From Shewanella glacialimarina (GTDB lineage: Bacteria > Pseudomonadota > Gammaproteobacteria > Enterobacterales > Shewanellaceae), in the NCBI RefSeq assembly GCF_020511155.1, contig NZ_CP041216.1, positions 1,116,001 to 1,180,000 of the forward strand: a DNA stretch of 64,000 bases, in the 5' to 3' direction. Position numbers and translations under genes: made by a program. Below the pieces are notes generated by a model. That model had not been told where the DNA came from. It made no database searches and saw only the letters and a program-made list of their open reading frames with translations. Shown here one piece after another: positions 17,454 to 24,144 of this stretch; positions within the stretch are counted from its first letter, which is position 1; each line of letters starts with the position of its first letter.

Positions 17454-19394
17454 CTACAAATAAAGCTCACGAAGCAGGTTGCTATCGGCATCGGTACAAG
17501 GCGCCGCTAATACAATACCATCAGCGTTAAGTTGCTTGGCGGCTCTTGCCTGTGGATATCGGTTATTGATCTTTTCATTAGCTACATTGCAAATGATAGG
17601 TAGATGGCACATTTGTTTTATGCTGACTAATGACGATAAATCCAGGCTGATGTGATCTGGTTTTGCAAAGCTTCTGACCCCAGAATCACACAAGATCACC
17701 TGTTGATTTCCTTGTACTAATACTATTTGCGCAGCAGCAAGCCAATCTTCAGCACTGGCCATGTTATTACGTTCAATAATGACGGGCCTATTTAAGCTGC
17801 CTAATTGGCCGAGTAAGCCTTGATTAAACATATATTGACCACTTAACATAACCATATCGGCTAAGTGAGCACTGCTAATATCGTTTTCTTGTTCGATAAG
17901 TAATACGCTTACTAATCCCGCTTGCTCAATCACCTGAAAATGTTTCTTTAGTTGGCTTTGGCTATTTACGCCCAAAGATGGGTTAAGGATAATGGCTTGA
18001 AAGCCAGCTTCTTTAGTTTGTTTTGCAAGACTCGCTAGTTCTGTATCCGTTTTGGGTGTATCAACTAATTGAAATGCGCCAAATTGATTATTACCTACTT
18101 GCAATTGTTTACATTGTACTTCACTGTCCTGTGACTTATATTCGCGACTATATTTGGTAGTGGGAGATGCAGTAAGCTGATTTGGTGACGCGACAGCCCT
18201 TGAGCTGTTCGGTTCAATCAGTAATTGTGCTTGGGACAATTGTGTCGGCTTGACTGACTCACAAGGGTAGCAACCTAATACTTTAATAAAACGGGTTAAT
18301 CGCTCTAATTCCTTAATGGCTTGTTGCACATTATGGTTGGCAAGATTGCCATCAATGTCGATATAGAACATTTCTTCCCAAGGTGTACCAGGAATGGGAC
18401 GCGACTCAAGTTTAGACATATTCAAACTATGGGCTTTTAACACCAGTAGTGCTTCAACCAGCGCGCCAGGTTTTTGGCCTGTAGCCATAATTAACGTTGT
18501 TTTAGCAGGTAATTGTGCTGGTACATCAACTGGTTTACGCGCAACAACAATAAAACGGCTTTGATTTATTTTTTGGTTCGCTAACCCATCTTCAATAGCG
18601 CTTAGCTGATATAGAGCACCCCCTTCAGCGCTACCAATAGCGGCAACACTTTGATTATCAGCTTCAATCACTTTAGACATTGCCTCAGCACTGCTAGCAC
18701 AATACTCAAGTTTAAATTCTGGATGTAAGCTCAGGTAGCGGCTGCATTGACTAATGGGTTGTGGGTGCGCATAGACGGTTTTAATATTGGCAGTATCAGT
18801 ACCTCGTTTTGCTAATAAGCAATGTCCGACTTCTATTGTGGTTTCGCCCACAATCGATAGGCTGGTATGTTGCAAAACGTCGTACACCTCATTAATTGAT
18901 CCTGAAGAGGTATTTTCAATCGGTAAGAATCCGTAATCAGCATGGCCTGATTCAACTGCGTTGACAATGTCATCAAAACTTTGACAGCCAAAGTCGATCA
19001 TTGTCACCTGCCTTCTATCACAGTAACGAGTGGCGGCAAGATATGAATATGAACCTCTTGCTCCTAAAAAGGCCACTGTATAGTGTTGTTTCTGTGTGTC
19101 AGGATTGGCTCTGCCGTGTAAAAAAGCTTGCTGGTTAAGCACAGAGTCTTCAATGATGCTTTGGTAAAGAGATATCACAAAATGTGCATCAAGCCCTTTG
19201 TCTCGTCCAAGCTGAACAAGTCGTTCTAATAATTGTTTTTCCCTTTGGGTATCTCGAATAGGTCTAACATCAATTTCTTTACTGCGGGCAACTTCAAGAC
19301 TGAGTTCGCGACGTTTGGAGAGCAAGGTCAGTAACTCATTATCTAACGTCGTAATTTGTTCTCTAGTTAGATCCAACCCTTGTGGTTTATTCAT
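17454..19394 (-). CDS. pheA: Chorismate mutase/prephenate dehydratase (P-protein) with a C-terminal degenerate DAHP-synthase-like domain
   Basis: PheA turns chorismate into phenylpyruvate. The 646 residues are far longer than E. coli PheA (386). In order: chorismate mutase (about 1-90), prephenate dehydratase (about 105-285, with QSRF at 278-281 where TRF is usual), ACT domain (about 299-375, GALV at 310-313 and ESRP at 330-333), a low-complexity Ser/Thr/Gln linker (about 385-425), and an extra domain (about 428-635). The extra domain lines up by eye with type I-beta DAHP synthases (LADMVMLSGQYMFNQGLL, RPVIIER, QQVILCDSGVRSF, LDLSSL, CHLPII). The catalytic signatures GPCS, LLKRG, CERG and DPSH are replaced by LVDT, IIERN, CDSG and NVAN. 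It is probably non-catalytic and possibly regulatory. A Phe leader peptide and attenuator precede it. Confidence 0.93.
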   Translation of the reverse strand: MNKPQGLDLTREQITTLDNELLTLLSKRRELSLEVARSKEIDVRPIRDTQREKQLLERLVQLGRDKGLDAHFVISLYQSIIEDSVLNQQAFLHGRANPDTQKQHYTVAFLGARGSYSYLAATRYCDRRQVTMIDFGCQSFDDIVNAVESGHADYGFLPIENTSSGSINEVYDVLQHTSLSIVGETTIEVGHCLLAKRGTDTANIKTVYAHPQPISQCSRYLSLHPEFKLEYCASSAEAMSKVIEADNQSVAAIGSAEGGALYQLSAIEDGLANQKINQSRFIVVARKPVDVPAQLPAKTTLIMATGQKPGALVEALLVLKAHSLNMSKLESRPIPGTPWEEMFYIDIDGNLANHNVQQAIKELERLTRFIKVLGCYPCESVKPTQLSQAQLLIEPNSSRAVASPNQLTASPTTKYSREYKSQDSEVQCKQLQVGNNQFGAFQLVDTPKTDTELASLAKQTKEAGFQAIILNPSLGVNSQSQLKKHFQVIEQAGLVSVLLIEQENDISSAHLADMVMLSGQYMFNQGLLGQLGSLNRPVIIERNNMASAEDWLAAAQIVLVQGNQQVILCDSGVRSFAKPDHISLDLSSLVSIKQMCHLPIICNVANEKINNRYPQARAAKQLNADGIVLAAPCTDADSNLLRELYL

Positions 19395-19445
19395 ACTATC
19401 CTCTTAATGATATTCAATTCGATTGCAATTTCGATAGTTAAAACT

Positions 19446-19472
19446 AAAAAGCCTCCCACTTGGGAGGCTTTG
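19446..19472 (-). terminator. pheA attenuator (intrinsic terminator in the leader)
   Basis: On the minus strand AAAGCCTCCC pairs with GGGAGGCTTT and a T run follows. An identical GGGAGGC at 19512-19506, just after the leader stop codon, can pair with the GCCTCCC arm instead and would act as antiterminator. This is the geometry of a translation-coupled attenuator. Confidence 0.85.
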
Positions 19473-19511
19473 GTATTTTCATTTTCTTTTTGATACAGAA
19501 AAACCGCCTCC

Positions 19512-19565
19512 CTATGTGGCTTGCATAAAAAAGAAAATAAAAACGCGACGCTGTATTTCACTCAT
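19512..19565 (-). CDS. pheL: phe operon leader peptide
   Basis: A 17-codon frame reading MSEIQRRVFIFFFMQAT, with four Phe codons in a five-residue window (FIFFF). It ends right at the antiterminator strand and lies about 120 bp upstream of pheA, between raiA and pheA exactly where E. coli keeps pheL. Ribosome stalling at the Phe codons when charged tRNA-Phe is scarce should favour antitermination. No ribosome binding site is visible. An in-frame TAA lies two codons upstream, so no longer version exists on that side. Confidence 0.85.
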   Translation of the reverse strand: MSEIQRRVFIFFFMQAT

Positions 19566-19571
19566 GAGTTA

Positions 19572-19600
19572 AAACTAAAACTTCGCTAGGTGAGTGTCAA
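19572..19600 (-). promoter_or_regulatory. pheL: Candidate promoter of pheL-pheA
   Basis: On the minus strand TTGACA (19600-19595), a 17-bp spacer and TAGTTT (19577-19572). The transcription start would fall at or next to the pheL ATG, which would make the leader peptide nearly leaderless. Only the -35 is strong. Confidence 0.45.
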
Positions 19601-19633
19601 TGTAAAATTGCTCACTTTGACTTAAACCGACAT

Positions 19634-19659
19634 AAAAAAGCGCACCCGAGGGTGCGCTG
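19634..19659 (-). terminator. Terminator of raiA
   Basis: Stem AGCGCACCC / GGGTGCGCT with a 2-nt nominal loop and a T6 tail on the minus strand. It separates raiA from pheL-pheA. Confidence 0.85.
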
Positions 19660-19678
19660 TACTTTGTTAATATGAGTA

Positions 19679-20029
19679 TCAAGCGGCAGTGTCCTCCTTA
19701 TAGATATACTCAAAATCATCTTCTGCATGTTCAAATGCAGTATGACGTTGAGCTTGGGGTTTATGGGTCAGGCGATTGAGCTGTTTCTCCAGCTTTTTAC
19801 CCATTGCAGTGATTGCTGCGTAAAGGTTGTCGTTTTTCGCCTGGGCGAATAGTTCTCCACTTGGCAAGCCTATTGATGCTTCAATTTTAAAGAGCTGCTT
19901 TTCCTGAGTAATAATGACATGTGGATTAATTAAGTGAACATCGTGTCTTGAGAGCTTTTCAAATTGTCCTTCAATACGATCAAGAATAGGGGCAGTGACT
20001 TCAAGTTGCTTGCTAGTGATTTTCAGCAT
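19679..20029 (-). CDS. raiA: Ribosome hibernation factor, RaiA/HPF (YfiA) family
   Basis: Short HPF-family proteins bind the 30S decoding region, silence ribosomes in stationary phase or cold shock, and affect 100S dimer formation. The 116-residue sequence starts MLKITSKQLEVTAPILDRIE and shows the family core (HVIITQEKQLFKIEASI, DNLYAAITAMGKKLEKQL) with an acidic C-terminal tail, as in E. coli RaiA (113). The raiA-pheL-pheA order also matches E. coli. A consensus CRP site lies about 60 bp upstream, so catabolite control is likely. Confidence 0.93.
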   Translation of the reverse strand: MLKITSKQLEVTAPILDRIEGQFEKLSRHDVHLINPHVIITQEKQLFKIEASIGLPSGELFAQAKNDNLYAAITAMGKKLEKQLNRLTHKPQAQRHTAFEHAEDDFEYIYKEDTAA

Positions 20030-20087
20030 ATTTTGAACCTTCTGTTGTATTGCTTAACTTCAGGTTACCAACTTAAGGCTATTAAAA

Positions 20088-20103
20088 TGTGATCTATATC
20101 ACA
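20088..20103. promoter_or_regulatory. CRP binding site
   Basis: TGTGATCTATATCACA is a perfect TGTGA-N6-TCACA palindrome, flanked by A/T. It is 59 bp upstream of raiA and more than 300 bp upstream of the divergent cytochrome b561 gene, so raiA is the likelier target. Confidence 0.75.
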
Positions 20104-20416
20104 TAATTGAACGGGAGTTTTTTTAGGTGGTATTAATTTGAGTGTATAGACATTGTCGTTAAAAATAGCTGTAATTTAACTTGAAAAGCTAATTAACTAG
20201 GCGCATATTTGAATGGATAACAACAGCATGTTAGGCGGTTTAAGAGTGTGTTAACCTGTATTTTTAAGGGTAATAGTTTTTTAACTTAAGTCACCTATGC
20301 ATTGCTTACACTTCTTTACGTTTTCAATTCCCCTAAAGTGTACAAATAATTTTATAATGAGTGATGTTTTCGCTTATAGCGAAGTATTACAACACTGATT
20401 AAAGTCGAGCAATTAA
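20104..20416. other. Intergenic region between raiA and the cytochrome b561 gene
   Basis: About 313 AT-rich bases with no reading frame or strong structure. They presumably hold the divergent promoters. I saw no further clear operator. Confidence 0.5.
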
Positions 20417-21082
20417 ATGCAACCTCAATTCAAGCAAATCAAAGTGTGGGATTTTCCAGTCAGAGCGTTTCATTGGATTATGGTGATATTACTCGGTGCA
20501 TTATGGTGGAGTGCTGATGCTGGCGAGATGAGCCTCCATCAAATATTTGCATATTCACTAATGACGCTGTTAGCTTTTAGACTTGTTTGGGGAATTATTG
20601 GTAGTGATACTGCCAAATTTACCCATTTTATTCGCTCCCCTAAAACGGTTGTTCAATACGCCAAAGATAAACAGAAAACCCAATCTTTAGGGCATAATCC
20701 GCTAGGCGGCTATATGGTGGTATTACTACTGAGCCTATTAATAATGCAACTCGTAACAGGGTTATTTGCTACTGACGATATTTTTACAGAAGGGCCCTTT
20801 TATAGCCATGTATCCTCTGATGTAGCGGATATATTGACATGGGTGCATAAACAAAACTTCAATCTTATTCTCGGTTTTGCAGGTATGCATGTATTAGCTG
20901 TTATTGTTTACCTTATAAAAGGTGAAAATCTGATAACAGCAATGATAACAGGCTATAAGCGTGTTCACGGTGAATTACAACAGCCTAAAATGGCACATAT
21001 TTGGCTTGCGTTAATTGTCTTTGCTGTTTTATTTATTGGGGTGTGGTTTAGCTTGTTGGCTGATGTTGTCAAATATATGTAG
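20417..21082 (+). CDS. Cytochrome b561-type diheme membrane protein
   Basis: A 221-residue four-helix membrane cytochrome of the bacterial b561 / Ni-hydrogenase b-subunit group. Candidate heme ligands are H19 in RAFHW, H41 in LHQIFAY, H144 in VHKQ and H158 in GMHVLAV, which lie in or near predicted helices. It faces the cytochrome c' gene across a shared terminator. This pairing is common, and the b-type protein is thought to pass electrons from quinol to the periplasmic cytochrome. The specific partner here is inferred from adjacency. Confidence 0.88.
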   Translation: MQPQFKQIKVWDFPVRAFHWIMVILLGALWWSADAGEMSLHQIFAYSLMTLLAFRLVWGIIGSDTAKFTHFIRSPKTVVQYAKDKQKTQSLGHNPLGGYMVVLLLSLLIMQLVTGLFATDDIFTEGPFYSHVSSDVADILTWVHKQNFNLILGFAGMHVLAVIVYLIKGENLITAMITGYKRVHGELQQPKMAHIWLALIVFAVLFIGVWFSLLADVVKYM

Positions 21083-21114
21083 TCGATTGCTAATCGGTAT
21101 GCCTGCTAAAAATT

Positions 21115-21149
21115 AAAGCCCATTCGATATTAGCGATATGGGCTTTTTA
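21115..21149. terminator. Shared terminator of the cytochrome b561 and cytochrome c' genes
   Basis: Stem AAAGCCCAT / ATGGGCTTT with a mostly AT interior and T tract. It lies between convergent genes. Confidence 0.7.
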
Positions 21150-21176
21150 TCATACTAGAGCAGAACGTTTGTGATA

Positions 21177-21626
21177 TTAATCTTTTTTATAAACGTCGTG
21201 ACAGCCTTTACAGCTTTGACCTGTATCACCAAATGCTTTTTTGATCTGCCCTAAATCCGTACCTTGCGCAATGACAGCCAATTTAGTGGCATTTTCTTGG
21301 AATTCAGTCATTTTGCTATCAAAATCGGCTTTGTCAGTCCAAATTTTAGCTAACGCGTCGGTATTACCTTTGTCTGAACCTGCAATAAAACCTTCATGAG
21401 GGATTTTTGATAGTGCTGCAACATTGGTTGCACGAGCTGCAAATACCGTGGCATCAAATTCTTTTTTACCTTTTAACATTGCACCCATATCGCCAAAGTT
21501 ATAGGCAATTAAACCGAATGCTGATTGGCGATATTTAATGGCATGATCAGTATCTTTAAAGTTGTTAGCATAAACGCTTGGGATAAGTAGTGCAGTTGCC
21601 GTCATTGCGAGTAAAATTTTTTTCAT
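21177..21626 (-). CDS. Cytochrome c' (periplasmic, high-spin c-type)
   Basis: A 149-residue precursor with the signal peptide MKKILLAMTATALLIPSVYA and the characteristic C-terminal heme site CKGCH (C139, C142, H143) of the class II cytochrome c fold, a four-helix bundle. Cytochromes c' bind NO and CO and are linked to NO tolerance. Length and the C-terminal heme position match the family. It is convergent with the cytochrome b561 gene, its likely electron donor. Confidence 0.92.
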   Translation of the reverse strand: MKKILLAMTATALLIPSVYANNFKDTDHAIKYRQSAFGLIAYNFGDMGAMLKGKKEFDATVFAARATNVAALSKIPHEGFIAGSDKGNTDALAKIWTDKADFDSKMTEFQENATKLAVIAQGTDLGQIKKAFGDTGQSCKGCHDVYKKD

Positions 21627-21821
21627 CGTATTCTCTATTATTATCAGGGAGTATCGGTTTTATTTTACACATTTATTGTATGAAATCACCTTTAGATTGT
21701 TTCTGAATGTGAGGCGAGTTTACATAACTCCACTTTTGGATATCGCTATATAGTTTGTGCAGCTTTTGCTTTCGGCTGTTTCCTTGTTATTATCAGGGGG
21801 ACTTTATTAAAGAGAGTACCT

Positions 21822-22097
21822 ATGAGAGCGAATTGGAGTTTAGTGGTCGATAAAATTTTGACTCATTCGAATCATGATGAATTAGCGGTGTTATTTCGGT
21901 TATTGCTGACAGAGGAAGAGCGCAGCGCAGTTGCCGGCCGATTAAAGGTTTTTCAAACCTTACTGGAAGGTAAGTTAAGTCAAAGGCAAATCGCAGCTGA
22001 GTATCAAGTCAGCATTGCAACGATTACACGCTGTTCTAATTACCTTAAAAACATGTCTAATGAGCAGCGTGAGCAAGTTCAAAAGTTGATTTTGTAG
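21822..22097 (+). CDS. trpR: Trp operon repressor
   Basis: A 91-residue helix-turn-helix protein of the TrpR family. When bound to tryptophan it represses the trp operon and related genes. LLTEEERSAVAGRLKVFQTLL and the HTH LSQRQIAAEYQVSIATITRCSN are diagnostic, and SNYLK follows as in E. coli TrpR (108 residues). It is monocistronic with its own terminator. I saw no recognisable trp operator in the 150 bp upstream. Confidence 0.93.
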   Translation: MRANWSLVVDKILTHSNHDELAVLFRLLLTEEERSAVAGRLKVFQTLLEGKLSQRQIAAEYQVSIATITRCSNYLKNMSNEQREQVQKLIL

Positions 22098-22120
22098 ATT
22101 GATAGGACACCCATTACAAT

Positions 22121-22153
22121 AAAAACCGCTTGATGTGATTAAGCGGTTTTTTA
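22121..22153. terminator. Terminator shared by trpR and the convergent membrane protein gene
   Basis: Stem AACCGCTT / AAGCGGTT with U-rich tails in both directions. Confidence 0.8.
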
Positions 22154-22191
22154 TTGTTTGTTAAGCCTTTATTATCTCTAGTTAAGGTTGA

Positions 22192-22575
22192 TTAACGGCC
22201 ATGGGTTCTAAACACTGGAATTTTATGGCGTCTATAACTAGAGCGCCTTAAAAGTAGGTAAGTCCCAAAGGTTACCAAGCAAATAGCAAACAGAGCGCTA
22301 GAATCTTTAGGGATAAAACGATAAAGCAAAGCTGCCGATAAAATATAAAGGAATGGCATATACCCATACAACCAGTCTGGCCATAAACCTTCTTTACGTC
22401 TGCGTTTAGTGTCGGTTCGACGGTTTTGTGAGCGTAAGTTATAAATTCTGGCGCCAAACAAAAACACTACAACAGCGGCTGCAATTGCATATTCTTGTTG
22501 TAGAATCAAAATACTTACCCCGCCGATAGCAATATATGTGTAAGGTAATAACTCATAAAGTGGCTTAATTAACAT
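22192..22575 (-). CDS. Hypothetical small inner membrane protein
   Basis: No named family is recognised. The start at 22575 (MLIKPLYELLPYTY) has GGAG five bases upstream on the coding strand. An ATG seven codons earlier has no ribosome binding site. The 127 residues contain two N-terminal hydrophobic segments (PYTYIAIGGVSILIL, YAIAAAVVVFLFGARIY), a very basic loop (RTDTKRRRKEG), then WLYGYMPFLYILSAALLY and LFAICLVTFGTYLLL, so about four membrane passes, and an Arg-rich tail. Function is unknown. Confidence 0.7.
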   Translation of the reverse strand: MLIKPLYELLPYTYIAIGGVSILILQQEYAIAAAVVVFLFGARIYNLRSQNRRTDTKRRRKEGLWPDWLYGYMPFLYILSAALLYRFIPKDSSALFAICLVTFGTYLLLRRSSYRRHKIPVFRTHGR

Positions 22576-22748
22576 GAGCACTCCGTCGCTAATCATTAAT
22601 TATTATTATTATTTTTATACTGAGATATACCACGCTGCTAACGCATGTTTATTAAATTGTCCTCAATCATAAACAAGGTGGAAAGGGCAAGCGTGACACT
22701 ATTAAATGGCGTATCAATTGATACCACACAGGATAAAGTATAGCGTAT

Positions 22749-22784
22749 AAAAAAAGTCGCTGACTATATTTTAATCAGCGACTT
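22749..22784 (-). terminator. Terminator of slyD
   Basis: Stem AAGTCGCTGA / TCAGCGACTT with an AT-rich loop and T7 on the minus strand. Confidence 0.75.
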
Positions 22785-22861
22785 GCATTTATTCAAACTT
22801 TCTACTGGTTTTAATTAGGTGAAATAACCTAATAGCTTAGTAAAATAGTCTACATTTATTA

Positions 22862-23434
22862 TTAATTACAACCACATCCGCCATTGCCATCACAACCCGG
22901 TTTTTGGGTGTCACAAGGTTCATGATCGTGCTCATGATTATGTTCATGTCCACCGCCACAACTGCCACCATGGGCATGAATGTGTCCGTGGGCGATTTCT
23001 TCCGCAGTTGTTTCTCTCACAGCAATAACTTCAACATTAAATGTTAATGCTTGGCCTGCTAGGGGATGATTACCGTCAACAATGACGCTATCGTCTTTTA
23101 TTTCTGTTACTTGAACAGGGCGCTGGCCCATTTCAGTTTCTGCAATAAAGCGCATACCCGGCACAATATCTTCAATATCACCAAATGCAGCTAAAGGCAC
23201 TTCTTGCTTCAAACCTTCGTGATATACACCATAAGCTTGTTCGGCTGGTATGTTTGCTTCAAATTTGTCACCAACAACTTTACCTTCTAATTCAGCTTCT
23301 AGGCCAGGTATAAGATTTTCGGTACCTTGAATATAAACCATTGGCTCAGCATCAAAAGAGCTTTCCAATAATTGACCTTGCGCATCGCTGAGACGGTAAT
23401 GGATGGTAACCGCGGCATGTTTTGAAATTTTCAT
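22862..23434 (-). CDS. slyD: FKBP-type peptidyl-prolyl cis-trans isomerase SlyD
   Basis: SlyD is a prolyl isomerase/chaperone that also carries nickel for hydrogenase maturation. The 190 residues show the FKBP core (AVTIHYRLSDAQGQLLESS, LIPGLEAELEGK, insert-in-flap region, HPLAGQALTFNVEV) and a metal-binding tail rich in His and Cys (HIHAHGG, GGHEHNHEHDHEPC, GGCGCN), typical of SlyD (E. coli 196). It is transcribed alone. Confidence 0.95.
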   Translation of the reverse strand: MKISKHAAVTIHYRLSDAQGQLLESSFDAEPMVYIQGTENLIPGLEAELEGKVVGDKFEANIPAEQAYGVYHEGLKQEVPLAAFGDIEDIVPGMRFIAETEMGQRPVQVTEIKDDSVIVDGNHPLAGQALTFNVEVIAVRETTAEEIAHGHIHAHGGSCGGGHEHNHEHDHEPCDTQKPGCDGNGGCGCN

Positions 23435-23956
23435 AATGACTCCAATTGCTGATATGGGCGCATAATACCTTTATTTTTTTTGGGCTGCGATGATTTGTGT
23501 CTGATTTTGATCAATTCTTATTGATTTAGTTAACTCGTTATTGTTTTTACCCCGATTAATGGAATGCTATAGAAATTTACTCTTTTATGAAGCATCTAGA
23601 TTGTTATCAGGGTTCTTATCCCTATTTTTCTTATAGTTTAAATAACGTAATGGATTATTTTATCTTTAATGATTGAAAAGTATAATTATTTAATTGGGGA
23701 TTATATTGCGTTAACGTTAGCGTAAACGCAGCGTTTTAGTTGTTTTATTGCGAATGTAATTGATGTTTCAGTTTGTGAAATATGAAATCTTAAATAAATC
23801 AACTTAAATGCTAATTAATATGCAAATTTATTGGCAACTGGGGTTGACAATATAGTGCTAAAAAAGCAATTCTGTAGGCATTAGTGAATAAGAGTTACCC
23901 GCGACTAAAAATGTATGCGTTTGGTAGCACTGATGAAACCAGAATAAGTGAGCGAT
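23435..23956. other. Long AT-rich region between slyD and thrL
   Basis: About 520 bp without a reading frame. A TTGACA at 23844-23849 could be the -35 of the thrL promoter, but the hexamer 17 bp downstream is weak. Nothing else stands out. Confidence 0.4.
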
Positions 23957-24037
23957 ATGTCAGCCTGCAAGTACGTTGTAATAGCAACCATTACAATCAT
24001 TACAACCACCACTACTAATATAGTGGGGGCGGGCTGA
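23957..24037 (+). CDS. thrL: thr operon leader peptide
   Basis: A 26-codon frame whose middle reads ATITIITTTTT, very rich in Thr and Ile codons, the two amino acids that control the E. coli thr operon. It ends in VGAG, similar to the E. coli ThrL ending (GNGAG), overlapping the antiterminator strand. It lies about 110 bp before thrA and is followed by a strong terminator. Confidence 0.92.
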   Translation: MSACKYVVIATITIITTTTTNIVGAG

Positions 24038-24062
24038 TTCATCCTAAATAGAATTCAGTAAC

Positions 24063-24097
24063 AAGCCCGCTTCCCACAAAAGAAGCGGGCTTTTTTA
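24063..24097 (+). terminator. thr attenuator
   Basis: Stem AAGCCCGCTTC / GAAGCGGGCTT followed by T6. The segment GCGGGCT at 24029-24035, at the end of thrL, can pair with AGCCCGC (24064-24070) as antiterminator. Confidence 0.9.
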
Positions 24098-24144
24098 TTA
24101 TAAAATTTTGCATTGATGCCATGATATTGGCAGGAGAAGACGGT

